In this document: in pieces, positions 25,881-33,910 of the stretch
How the letters are laid out: every line of letters begins with the position of its first letter
How positions within the stretch are numbered: the stretch's first letter is position 1
Assembly: GCA_963582065.1 (NCBI GenBank)
Contig: CAUZRQ010000002.1
Location: forward strand, 62,001-126,000
From: UBA8437 sp963582065
Lineage (GTDB): Bacteria; Planctomycetota; Planctomycetia; Planctomycetales; Planctomycetaceae
Direction: 5' to 3'
DNA: 64,000 nt
Made by a program: the position numbers and the translations under genes
Notes under the pieces: generated by a model
What the model was told of the DNA's origin: nothing
The model's input: the letters and a program-made list of their open reading frames with translations, nothing else
Database searches by the model: none

Positions 25881-26897
25881 TCAGTCGACGACCACCGGGG
25901 TGGCCTCTTCGATCTCGGTGATTTCGTGCGACGGTTCCTCGGCTCCGGGCATCGCCCCGTAGAACTCGACCAGTCGCCGATCGTATTCAACCGGATCGAC
26001 CGATCGGGCCCGGTTGTGCTTGGCACAGGGAACGATCCACGGCTGGTCACAGTTGCCGCCGATCATCGCGTGCATTCTTCGAGTGACCTCCGGCGTCACG
26101 TAATTGTCGCTGCCCCCGGAGATCAACAGCACCTCCCGAGTGCCCAGCCGCGGGAGCCAACGTTCGATCGGAGTCAACTGGACACCCCGCCGCTTCTGGC
26201 TCCACCAGCGGACCAGGGCCAGGGTGATCAGGGAGTGCCACCAGGGGATCAAGTTGTAGACCCAGGCGGGGATCACCAGCAGAGCCCATCGCGGGGTGTG
26301 GAACTGCATCAGGGTGTTGGTGCCGTATCCGCCGTCGCTGGCGACGGCTTCGATCGCGGCGTTCTGGGCGGTGGCCACCATCGCCGCTCCACCACCTCGG
26401 CTGACGCCGAAGAGTCCAATCGGCAATCCGACCAGTTCGGGGCGGCCGGTCACGTACTCGATCGCCGCGTGCACGTCGATCATCTCGTGGTCACTGAGCC
26501 AGTGCAGTGGCACGTAGCCGGGCTGCACCTCGCTCTCGCCGTGGTTGCGGAAGTCGAAGGCGAGGATGTCGAAGCCGGCATCGTAGAGGCCCCGACAGTA
26601 GGCCATCGCGGTCCAGTGCGAGCCGGTGAATTCGTGGCAGTAGACGATCACACCGCGTGGCGTGCGGTCGAGGTGATGGTGGAGGCTGCCTCGAAGCAGC
26701 AGCCCGTCGGCCGTCTCGATCTCGATACGCTCGGCTTCGGGATCCTCCTCGCTGGAGGGCACGTGGAACGGCGGCCCGTTCTCGAACCACGGCACGATGA
26801 GCCGGACGAGTACGACCTGGAAGACCAGCTCGAGCACGATGAGCCCGAGAACGACCGATCCGAGAATGACCCACAACACGTTTGTTCTCCAACGCAC
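25881..26897 (-). CDS. Membrane-anchored alpha/beta hydrolase
   Basis: Hydrolase of about 338 aa with an N-terminal membrane anchor (NVLWVILGSVVLGLIVLELV). The core has the oxyanion region IVYCHEFTGSHWTAM, the nucleophile elbow GLFGVSRGGGAAM, and late loops LLISGGSDNYVTPEV (Asp) and PCAKHNRAR (His). No ATG precedes the anchor in a sensible place; GTG 26897 is proposed, 82 bp after fabF. The location at the end of the second fatty-acid cluster suggests a thioesterase or acyl-transfer role on the lipid product, but this is inference. Confidence 0.75.
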   Translation of the reverse strand: MRWRTNVLWVILGSVVLGLIVLELVFQVVLVRLIVPWFENGPPFHVPSSEEDPEAERIEIETADGLLLRGSLHHHLDRTPRGVIVYCHEFTGSHWTAMAYCRGLYDAGFDILAFDFRNHGESEVQPGYVPLHWLSDHEMIDVHAAIEYVTGRPELVGLPIGLFGVSRGGGAAMVATAQNAAIEAVASDGGYGTNTLMQFHTPRWALLVIPAWVYNLIPWWHSLITLALVRWWSQKRRGVQLTPIERWLPRLGTREVLLISGGSDNYVTPEVTRRMHAMIGGNCDQPWIVPCAKHNRARSVDPVEYDRRLVEFYGAMPGAEEPSHEITEIEEATPVVVD

Positions 26898-26979
26898 CGA
26901 CCACCGTGTTCCGGCGGTCGGGTCCGATTGATGTTGTCTACGCGTCGACTCGCGGGGCTGAAGTCCCAGCCAGGCCCCG

Positions 26980-28272
26980 TCAGCCGGTGAACTCCGAAAG
27001 GACCAGGGAAATGTTCTGTCCGCCGAACCCGAAGCTGTTGGACAGCGCCCGTTGGACCGGTGCCTCACGAGCCTCGTTGGGCACGTAGTCCAGGTCGCAG
27101 TCCGGGTCAGCTGTCTCGTAGTTTCTGGTCGGCGGCAGCACGTTGTCACGGATCGCCAGCAGGCAGGTGATCGCTTCGACGCTGCCCGCCGCGGCGATCA
27201 GATGCCCCATCATGCTCTTGATGCTCGAGACCGGTGTCGATTTGGCGTCGGCTCCGAGCGTGTTCCGGATCGCCAGGGTCTCGACCTTGTCGTTGACCTT
27301 GGTGCTGGTTCCGTGAGCATTGATGTACTGCAGCTCGTCGCAGTTGATTTCCGCGTCCCGCAGCGCCATCTGGATACAGGCCGTTGCTCCACGGCCCTCG
27401 GGGTGGATGTCGGTGATGCGGTAGGCGTCCGCGGTCGAGCCGTAGCCGAGGATCTCGCCGTGGATGTGAGCATCGCGCGACCGAGCGTGTCCGAGTTCCT
27501 CGAGCACCAGCATGCCGGCCCCTTCCCCGAGCACGAAACCGTCCCGGTTCAGGTCGAACGGCCGGCTGGCTCGAGTGGGATCATCATTGTGGGTCGAGAG
27601 GGCCGTCAGCAGGCTGAAGCCGGTGACGCCGAAGGGGTGGATCATGCTGTGGGCACCCCCGGAGAGCATCACGTCGACGTCGCCACGTCGGATCAACTCG
27701 GTCGCTTCGCCGATCGCCTGGCTCGAAGCCGCACAGGCAGTCAGGCAGTTCATGTTGGGACCTTGGGCGTTGAACAGGCCGGCCAAGTGCCCGGCCGACC
27801 GATTCGGCTCCTGTTCGAGTTCGGCCTGCGATTCGAGCGTCTCCATGCCGTAGCGGATGAACTTCTCGATATCGACCGACTTGCTGTCCTCGTCGCTTTG
27901 AGACCTGGCGATCACGGACATGTATCTCTGAAAGTCCTGGCCTCCCTCGCCGGCTCCCAGGTAGATGCCAAATCGGGGCGGTTCGAAGTCGCCGTCGCCG
28001 AGTCCGCTGTCGGCCATCGCCTGACTGGCGGCACCGATCGCGAAGAGGATATTGGGACTGGCGTGTGTGAATCGGTCGGGATCGTCGATGTAGTCGTCGA
28101 TCGAATAGCCCTTCACCTCGGCTGCGAATTGCGTGGGGAAGTCGTCGGCAGGGAAATGCGTGATTGGCCCGACCCCATTGCCGCAGCGACGCAGCGACGC
28201 CCACATCTGGTCGACGTCATTGCCGACGGGCGTCACGCAGCCAATGCCTGTCACGACGACACGACGTCTCAT
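26980..28272 (-). CDS. fabF: Beta-ketoacyl-ACP synthase (KAS II type)
   Basis: Condenses malonyl-ACP with acyl-ACP in fatty-acid elongation. The catalytic triad is visible: Cys180 in CLTACAASSQAIG, His in INAHGTSTKVND and His in MMGHLIAAAGSVE. At 430 aa it is slightly longer than E. coli FabF, with an acidic insertion near residues 110-150 (RSQSDEDSKSVDIEKF). It belongs to a minus-strand cluster in the order fabZ, fabG, acp, fabZ, fabF. The cluster has no fabD, fabH, fabI or plsX, so it looks like a secondary synthase. Confidence 0.93.
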   Translation of the reverse strand: MRRRVVVTGIGCVTPVGNDVDQMWASLRRCGNGVGPITHFPADDFPTQFAAEVKGYSIDDYIDDPDRFTHASPNILFAIGAASQAMADSGLGDGDFEPPRFGIYLGAGEGGQDFQRYMSVIARSQSDEDSKSVDIEKFIRYGMETLESQAELEQEPNRSAGHLAGLFNAQGPNMNCLTACAASSQAIGEATELIRRGDVDVMLSGGAHSMIHPFGVTGFSLLTALSTHNDDPTRASRPFDLNRDGFVLGEGAGMLVLEELGHARSRDAHIHGEILGYGSTADAYRITDIHPEGRGATACIQMALRDAEINCDELQYINAHGTSTKVNDKVETLAIRNTLGADAKSTPVSSIKSMMGHLIAAAGSVEAITCLLAIRDNVLPPTRNYETADPDCDLDYVPNEAREAPVQRALSNSFGFGGQNISLVLSEFTG

Positions 28273-28417
28273 TCGTGGCGGTCTCGAGCAGGAACGGTGG
28301 GATGTTGGGGTGGGGTAACCCGGGTTATGTGGGGCCGCGGCGTTGAGTGTAACAGGGTGAGGCAGGGGAATTGAAGGGAATACGTGTGAGAAGTTGGGAG
28401 GGCCGGTCGAGAGAGAT

Positions 28418-28924
28418 TCACTCGTCCCCGGTTTCGCCGGTTTCCGGTTTCGCCGCGGTTGCCCGTCCGACTTCCATCACGCCCATCAGGTTCATCGAGA
28501 AGACGAAGTTCTTCTGGTTGATTCCCCCCAGTTGGGGGTCCTTGTCGTCGAGGTGCACGAAGACGATCTCAGCCTCGGCCACCAGCTTCTCGCCCACCGT
28601 TGCGACCACCTCCACCGTGCCGCCCTCAGCACGCTCGTCGAGCAGTTTCGCATCGTAGACCAGCGTGTCACCGGGCACGGCCCAACTGTGGTAAGTGACC
28701 TTGGGAACCTTGGCCAGGATCACGATGTGCTCGAAGTCGTGAAGGTCACCCAGCAGGATGCCGCCGGTCTGGGCCATGCCTTCCAGCATCAGGCTGGCCG
28801 GCATCACCGGGAACCCGGGGAAGTGGTCGTGGAGGTGATCCTCGGCCAGCGTCACGTTCTTGATCGCGCGGGCCGATGTCCCCCTGTTGAGTTCCTCGAA
28901 CCGATCGATCCAAATCCAACGCAT
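28418..28924 (-). CDS. fabZ: 3-hydroxyacyl-ACP dehydratase (FabZ-like), copy 1
   Basis: Hotdog-fold dehydratase of 168 aa. The signature DHFPGFPVMPASLMLEGMAQ contains the catalytic His and, in LMLEGM, the Glu. Compared with FabZ the start (MRWIWIDRFEELNRGTSA) is typical of the planctomycete pair of FabZ-like proteins, with RAIKNVTLAEDHL before the active site. It is the second such gene in the cluster (see 30358-30876). It lies between the acyl carrier protein and fabF; gaps are about 140 bp on each side. Confidence 0.88.
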   Translation of the reverse strand: MRWIWIDRFEELNRGTSARAIKNVTLAEDHLHDHFPGFPVMPASLMLEGMAQTGGILLGDLHDFEHIVILAKVPKVTYHSWAVPGDTLVYDAKLLDERAEGGTVEVVATVGEKLVAEAEIVFVHLDDKDPQLGGINQKNFVFSMNLMGVMEVGRATAAKPETGETGDE

Positions 28925-29061
28925 GGCTTACGGTACCGTTTGGAATCCGGCCGGGTGGATGTGCTGCCGGCGCTCCCGCCCGGACCATGTGCCGAGAACT
29001 CGGACGAGTGATCGCGTTCTGAACACGACCGAGTTCGCGCGAAGAGGATCTCCCGGTGAGA

Positions 29062-29457
29062 TCATTGCGTGGGGGGGGCCTTGGCAGCGACGAACTTCAC
29101 GAGCATGTCGATGGTGAACAGGTCCTGGATGTTCTCGACCTTGGGGTCCTCGGCGAAAGCGTCGACATCGGCATGGGGCAGGCGTGCGCGGAGCTTCGCC
29201 AGGCCGTCCTCGGTCACCACTCCGTCGATGGCCAGACCGTCTCCCTCAGCTGCGAGGTTTTCCGGGAACAGCTCGCCCTTCTTGATCTTGATGTCGAACT
29301 CTTTTTCGAGGTTGAAGATGATGTCGAGAAAGTCGATCGACTCGGCTCCAAGGTCTCCGACGAGAGTCGCCGACGGAGTGACCTCCTCGTTGTCGACGCC
29401 CAGTGCGTTGGCCAGGACCTCCTGGATCTTGACAAGAATTTCTTCGTTGGTTGCCAT
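29062..29457 (-). CDS. Extended acyl carrier protein
   Basis: Acyl carrier protein of 131 aa, much longer than the usual 75-85 aa. The phosphopantetheine site is VGDLGAESIDFLDII with Ser40, in place of the usual DSL. The four-helix core ends near residue 60, followed by an insert (FPENLAAEGDGLAIDG) and a second helical part ending in QDLFTIDMLVKFVAAK. Special-purpose carriers such as AcpXL are also enlarged. ATG 29457 is chosen; the frame beyond it is spurious. It sits between fabG and fabZ in the same cluster, so it is probably the dedicated carrier for this synthase. Confidence 0.85.
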   Translation of the reverse strand: MATNEEILVKIQEVLANALGVDNEEVTPSATLVGDLGAESIDFLDIIFNLEKEFDIKIKKGELFPENLAAEGDGLAIDGVVTEDGLAKLRARLPHADVDAFAEDPKVENIQDLFTIDMLVKFVAAKAPPTQ

Positions 29458-29545
29458 TCCGACCTCTCCCAGCCTGGTAGTGGTTGAATTGTGGTGATCG
29501 GTAGTGGATCCCGCAGCCTGCCCGATGATCGCCTCGGCTGTGGAA

Positions 29546-30298
29546 TCAGAGTCCACCGAGCGTGAGTCCTCCGTCGACGACCAGCACGTGACCGGTGACA
29601 TAGGACGCCTCATCGCTGGCCAGGTAGGCCGTCGCGTGTGCAATGTCATCGGGATTGCCCAATCGTCGGCACGAAATCTTCTTGACGATTTCCTCTTCCG
29701 CCAGGTTGCGGATGGCCTCGGTCATGTCGGTTTCGATGAACCCGGGTGCCACGGCATTGACGGTGATTCCTCGCCGACCCAGTTCGGCTGCCAGGCACCG
29801 TGTTATTCCCTCGATTCCCCCCTTGCTGGCCGCGTAGTTGGCCTGCCCGGGGTTGCCGAAGTGTGAGGCGACGCTCGAGATGTTGATGATGCGGCCATGC
29901 CGCTGAGACATCATCGAACGGACCACGGCGTGACAGTAGTGATAGACGCTGCCGAGGTTGGTGTCGATCACCGCTTGCCACTGTTCAAGGTCCATCATTG
30001 CCAGCAGGTCGTCGCGAATGATGCCGGCGTTGTTGACCAGGATATCAATCCGTTCCCACGCCTCGAGTACGCCCTCGACGACCGTTTCGGCCGATTCCGG
30101 GTCCGACACGTCGGCCTGGATCGCCATCACCTCCCGCTGGTCCAGCTCGAGGTCCTTGACCAACTGGTTGGCCGACTCGGTGTCCGAGCGGTAGACGAAG
30201 GCGACCTTGGCTCCCTCGCGAGCCAGTTGCCAGACGATCCCCCGTCCGATGCCGCGGCTGCCGCCGGTGACCAGGGCTGTCTTTCCGGCCAACTTCAT
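29546..30298 (-). CDS. fabG: 3-oxoacyl-ACP reductase
   Basis: NADPH-dependent short-chain reductase of 250 aa. Cofactor motif ALVTGGSRGIGRGI, NNAGIIRDDLLAMMD, catalytic Tyr and Lys in NYAASKGGIEG, and the C-terminal GHVLVVDGGLTL are all canonical. It is 59 bp downstream of the first fabZ and precedes the extended carrier. No missing residues. Confidence 0.92.
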   Translation of the reverse strand: MKLAGKTALVTGGSRGIGRGIVWQLAREGAKVAFVYRSDTESANQLVKDLELDQREVMAIQADVSDPESAETVVEGVLEAWERIDILVNNAGIIRDDLLAMMDLEQWQAVIDTNLGSVYHYCHAVVRSMMSQRHGRIINISSVASHFGNPGQANYAASKGGIEGITRCLAAELGRRGITVNAVAPGFIETDMTEAIRNLAEEEIVKKISCRRLGNPDDIAHATAYLASDEASYVTGHVLVVDGGLTLGGL

Positions 30299-30357
30299 GA
30301 ATCGTGCTTTCCTGTGGTTCGTCGCAGGAGATCAATCGTGCGTCGGCGGGTTGCCGC

Positions 30358-30876
30358 TCAGACGGTCGTCTCCGAGGATTCCGCGGGGTCCTCGGCCACC
30401 GCCGCTTCGGGACGCCAGATCTGGCCGAAGAGGTCTCTCATGTGATCGATCGTTCTTTGATCGGCATCGGCCAGTGAGGGATCCTGGTCGGCGAGGTTGA
30501 ACTGGTGGAGCGTGAGGCGGGCCGAGACGGCCGAGGCGTCGTCGACGGTGCCTCGGGCCTTGAAGGTCCACTCGCAGTCCTCTGTCTTGTGGACCGAGGC
30601 GGTGACGCACAGGGTGCGTCCAGGAGTGACAAAACTGTTGAACTTCAAGGCACGGGCCTGCTTGAGCAGGATCGTGCTGTAACGGAAGTCCTCGGCGTCT
30701 CGCATCAACCAGGCCCCGGTCTGGATCATCGCTTCGAGCATCAGCACACCCGGCAGGACGGGAAACCCCGGAAAATGATCCGCCAGGTACTCCTCGGCCA
30801 GCGTCAGGTTCTTGACTGTCGAGATCGACTCTCCTCGTTTCAGAGAGACGACCCTGTCCACCAACGCGAAACGCAT
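30358..30876 (-). CDS. fabZ: 3-hydroxyacyl-ACP dehydratase (FabZ-like), copy 2
   Basis: Hotdog dehydratase of 172 aa with the active-site stretch DHFPGFPVLPGVLMLEAM and the upstream ESISTVKNLTLAEEYL. ATG 30876 (MRFALVDRVVSLKRGES) is chosen; the open frame upstream runs through the promoter (30956-30984). It is the first gene of the cluster. The two FabZ-like copies are related but clearly diverged; the pair could form a heterodimer or act on different chain lengths. Confidence 0.88.
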   Translation of the reverse strand: MRFALVDRVVSLKRGESISTVKNLTLAEEYLADHFPGFPVLPGVLMLEAMIQTGAWLMRDAEDFRYSTILLKQARALKFNSFVTPGRTLCVTASVHKTEDCEWTFKARGTVDDASAVSARLTLHQFNLADQDPSLADADQRTIDHMRDLFGQIWRPEAAVAEDPAESSETTV

Positions 30877-30955
30877 GACGTCTCCGAGTGAACCGTGACG
30901 CGGTCCGAGAAATCCCAGCCTGAACCCAACGCCGAAATAGTCGTGGAAGATTCCG

Positions 30956-30984
30956 ACTATAGTGCCCCTCCTTGAGCTTCTCAA
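30956..30984 (-). promoter_or_regulatory. Strong promoter of the fab cluster
   Basis: On the minus strand TTGAGA (30979-30984), 17 bp, TATAGT (30956-30961): five of six matches in each hexamer with ideal spacing. The start site near 30949 gives a leader of about 73 nt to the fabZ ATG at 30876. The -35 overlaps a palindrome at 30971-30985. Confidence 0.6.
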
Positions 30985-30985
30985 G
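30971..30985. promoter_or_regulatory. Palindrome over the -35 of the fab cluster promoter
   Basis: CTTGAG, 3 bp, CTCAAG is a perfect 6-bp dyad covering the -35 element. A repressor bound here would block RNA polymerase. Fatty-acid genes are often controlled by acyl-responsive repressors at such places, but this sequence has not been matched to any known operator. It could also be a weak hairpin at the end of the upstream gene. Confidence 0.4.
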
Positions 30986-31032
30986 CGGCCCGGAGATGCT
31001 CGAGGGGACCGGTCGGTTGTCTGAAGTTTGTT

Positions 31033-32205
31033 CTATCGAGCCGACTTGTCCGTGCCGGGGGCATTGGCTTGGGACGGAGACGGGACGACACGGCCGGTGG
31101 TGGGGATGCCACGACCCGGGTCGCCGGTCGTGGCCGATTCGTTTTTCTGTCGTCGAATCGATCGGTGGGCCTGCTCGTTGGCCCGTTGCCTGGAGATCGA
31201 CCGTGCGGCAGCTCGGATCTCAACGGCACTGAGTCGCCTGAGGTGAGCCAGTTCGGAGAGCGGGCCGAGAATCCGGACCACCCTCGCCACGGTGCTCTGG
31301 AGCAATACCACTTCCATCAGGTCGCGACGCATGCCCGACAACGACTGGACATGCTCCCGGATGTCCCGTTGCAGGTCGGTCAGCACTTCGAGTGCTTCGA
31401 CTGCGCTGGCGATGTCTTCTGAACGGGTCCTGAGAGACTCTTCCAGTGCCAGGAGTTCTCCCAGGTTCTTGCCCGCGACGTCGACATCCGACGAATGGGT
31501 GTTGAGCGAATCCTGAAGGAGCACCAGTTGATCAAGAGTCGCGTGGGCCTCGTCGGTGTCGTCGCCTCCGCTGAGGATCGCGTCTCGCAGCGCGACGAGC
31601 TGATCGAACCGGTCGTGTGCCTGGTCGAGATCATCGGCGATGCCCTGCAATCGAGTCACCTCGGTCACGGCACGGTCCGTCCGGTCGACTCCCGCAACCG
31701 CCACGTCACGCAACTGCACCAGCCGGTTCAGGGCGGTCATCGCTTCTCGGTGACCGGCACCCTCATCGACAAGCCGGTTCTGCAACGTGGTCAACTGCGC
31801 CAGCACAGCGCGTGTCTCGTCGAGCCCGGCCGCTTCTTTCTCGACCTGCTCGTGGAAATCGCGGATCGAATCGAGCGCGGTCCGAGTCGCGTCCAATCGG
31901 GCTGACTGGTCCGCCAAACCGGACAACAGGTCGCTTGTCTCCCAGATCCCATCGCCGGTACCCACCAACTCGGTCATGTCCCGCTCGACACGAGCGAGGT
32001 GCTGCTGGACACCGGACAGTCGGCGAGCCAACGGTTGGGTCACCAGCATCTGGATCCCGACCAACGCCAACACGACCGCCCCGCCGGCGATCCACCAGGT
32101 CCGGTGCGTTCCGGTGGCCGGAACATCGAGTGGGGTCGGTTCGCAGCCGCTCGCCGATACGGTTGCCGTGTAGGAGACATCGTGGTTCAGTTGCTGACCG
32201 TGCAT
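31033..32205 (-). CDS. Membrane protein with coiled-coil repeats, function unknown
   Basis: Protein of 390 aa with a short N-terminal tail, one membrane segment (WWIAGGAVVLALVGIQML, about residues 37-57) and a long helical domain. That domain is built from about seven degenerate repeats of 22-24 residues with the pattern A-x-x-x-L-x-x-L-x-x-L-R/Q-D, for example LDQLVLLQDSLNT, LGELLALEESLRT and LEVLTDLQRDIRE. The C-terminal 50 residues are basic and disordered-looking. ATG 32205 is chosen; the frame upstream has a G12 tract and no coding character. It resembles a spacer or scaffold anchored in the membrane and lies 48 bp upstream of the fab promoter palindrome. Confidence 0.6.
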   Translation of the reverse strand: MHGQQLNHDVSYTATVSASGCEPTPLDVPATGTHRTWWIAGGAVVLALVGIQMLVTQPLARRLSGVQQHLARVERDMTELVGTGDGIWETSDLLSGLADQSARLDATRTALDSIRDFHEQVEKEAAGLDETRAVLAQLTTLQNRLVDEGAGHREAMTALNRLVQLRDVAVAGVDRTDRAVTEVTRLQGIADDLDQAHDRFDQLVALRDAILSGGDDTDEAHATLDQLVLLQDSLNTHSSDVDVAGKNLGELLALEESLRTRSEDIASAVEALEVLTDLQRDIREHVQSLSGMRRDLMEVVLLQSTVARVVRILGPLSELAHLRRLSAVEIRAAARSISRQRANEQAHRSIRRQKNESATTGDPGRGIPTTGRVVPSPSQANAPGTDKSAR

Positions 32206-32586
32206 CGTAGTTTCTCCTCGTCGGTGTTCATCGTGTTGCTGTCGCGGTCGGTGGTTGTCCCTTGCCGCCGGGTGGTCACGCGGTCCGCCCCGAGAAGGGC
32301 AGGTGGGTGCGTTGCCCCCCCCCCCCAATCCGCAGATTCGGTCATCCTTGGTTCATGCGGATCCCCAACCCGTGTTATCCAAGCTGTTTAAGTTCCGCAG
32401 CTATCGCTTTATCGCCACATTAACGGCTGAGATTGTGAGAGATTGCTGGAAGAGATGGTGGTCGAGTAAATCGGTCGAGTGGGAGCCGACCAAGCGGACT
32501 GGTAGGTGAAATCGGCACGAGTTGAATGACCGGACACGAAGCCCAATGATGGGGGAGGAGAGTGCGGCGGACCAAGGAGAGACATC
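32206..32586. other. Intergenic region with C12 tract and lower GC
   Basis: The 381 bp between two divergent genes hold no supported gene. There is a run of 12 C at 32315-32326, about 110 bp upstream of the coiled-coil gene start, and an AT-richer stretch at 32367-32420. A possible plus-strand promoter, TTGAAT (32522-32527), 17 bp, AATGAT (32545-32550), points at the acetyltransferase gene. No stable long hairpin was seen. Confidence 0.5.
32575..32581 (+). promoter_or_regulatory. Shine-Dalgarno site fixing the GTG start at 32587
   Basis: AAGGAGA lies 5 bp upstream of GTG 32587. Strong sites of this kind are uncommon upstream of the genes in this window, and this one decides the acetyltransferase start. 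Confidence 0.7.
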
Positions 32587-33087
32587 GTGGAGATCGAAGT
32601 GCGGGGTGCGGGGGTCGGTGATATCCAGGTGCTGGTGGACTTCAACCTGAGGATGGCTGAGGAAACCGAAGGGAAGTCACTGGACGGTGAGCGGTTGAGT
32701 GCGGGGGTTACGGCTGTCGTGTCGGGGACCGAGGTGGCGGGTGTTCCGACCGGTCGGTACCTGGTGGCGGAGATCGACGGTCGGGTTGTGGGCGCTTTGA
32801 TGCACACCTGGGAGTGGAGCGATTGGCGGAACGGGGTGGTGTGGTGGTTGCAGAGTGTGTTTGTGGAGCCGGAATTTCGCCGCCGCGGGGTGTTCCGATC
32901 GCTCTACGAGACACTCCGCCACGAGGCGGATAACGACGAACGGGTGGTGGGATTGCGGCTTTATGTCGAGCGGGACAACCGCGGGGCACAGGCGACATAC
33001 GCTCGGTTGGGGATGTCCTCGAGCGGTTATGAGGTGATGGAGGAACTGTTCGCCGAGTCCGACGATCGGGGTGAGCGGCTCAAATGA
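32587..33087 (+). CDS. GNAT-family N-acetyltransferase
   Basis: Acetyl-CoA-dependent acetyltransferase of 166 aa. The fold is complete: first strand and helix IEVRGAGVGDIQVLVDF, VAEIDGRVVGALMHTWE, then the acetyl-CoA site LQSVFVEPEFRRRGVFRSL (R/Q-x-x-G/A loop) and the last part LYVERDNRGAQATYARLGM. The substrate could be a small amine, peptide or protein; it is not predictable. It starts with GTG behind a strong AAGGAGA. The next gene follows after 90 bp on the same strand. Confidence 0.87.
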   Translation: MEIEVRGAGVGDIQVLVDFNLRMAEETEGKSLDGERLSAGVTAVVSGTEVAGVPTGRYLVAEIDGRVVGALMHTWEWSDWRNGVVWWLQSVFVEPEFRRRGVFRSLYETLRHEADNDERVVGLRLYVERDNRGAQATYARLGMSSSGYEVMEELFAESDDRGERLK

Positions 33088-33177
33088 GGGGCCGTATAAC
33101 TGGCGGGAGAGGCCCTGTTCGGCGACGATCGTGGAGACCGACTGTATCGGTGATCAGCCACAGGGGAGCCAGTTGTG

Positions 33178-33897
33178 ATGGGTGACGTAAGAGACGATCA
33201 GGTGTTGGTGGGAAAACACACGCGGCGGGAATTTCGCCAACGAATGGACGGGGGGGAATTGAAGGCGTGCATCATCCCGGTGGCTGCGACCGAGCAGCAT
33301 CTTGAGCACCTGTCGATGGAGCACGACTGGCGGAGCTGCATGCACGTGTCGCTGGAGGTGGCCAAGCGGTTGCATCCGGGCGTGCTGGTGGCTCCGTCGA
33401 TGAATATCGGGATCAGCGAACACCACATGCGTCATCGCGGCACGCTTTCGGCGATGCCGGGCAGTTGGCTGGCGGTGCTGTTCGACACGATTCGCAGCAT
33501 GCACAGCGCGGGCTTCGAGCACATCCTGGTGCTCAACGGGCACGGCGGCAACGTGGCGCCCTGCCAGGGGATCTGGGGCCAGTTCCTGCAGCGGCTGGAG
33601 ACCAACCTGCAGTTCCACAGCTACTGGGATTTTCTCGATGAGGAGGCGGTTTCGCCTTATCTCGAGACCGGCCGGTTTCCCGGTCACGCCCAGGAATTTG
33701 AGACGGCGTTTGCCTTGGCGGTGTTTCCCGAAAACGTCCGTGAGGACGCGATGCAGGACCAGGAAGACAAGGAGCCCTTGTCGGCGACGGCCGAGAACGG
33801 GGCGGCGATGGTCGAGATGATCATCACTCGCGTGGCGGCTCACGTGCAGGCAATGGTCGACGGCGAAAGCGTCGCCGACGTGCCGGCGTTTCATTGA
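33178..33897 (+). CDS. Creatininase-family amidohydrolase
   Basis: Metal-dependent amidase of about 239 aa in the creatininase/FAPy-deformylase/mycofactocin-MftE superfamily. Metal-binding positions are visible in VAATEQHLEHL (Glu and His), MEHDWRSCM (Asp), LNGHGGNVAP (His) and GHAQEFETA (Glu). Usual length is 230-260 aa. The immediate in-frame GTG at 33175 is an alternative to ATG 33178. Creatinine degradation is unlikely without companion genes; the true substrate is open. It is convergent with the next gene, 13 bp apart. Confidence 0.85.
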   Translation: MGDVRDDQVLVGKHTRREFRQRMDGGELKACIIPVAATEQHLEHLSMEHDWRSCMHVSLEVAKRLHPGVLVAPSMNIGISEHHMRHRGTLSAMPGSWLAVLFDTIRSMHSAGFEHILVLNGHGGNVAPCQGIWGQFLQRLETNLQFHSYWDFLDEEAVSPYLETGRFPGHAQEFETAFALAVFPENVREDAMQDQEDKEPLSATAENGAAMVEMIITRVAAHVQAMVDGESVADVPAFH

Positions 33898-33910
33898 GCC
33901 GTCCGACCCG

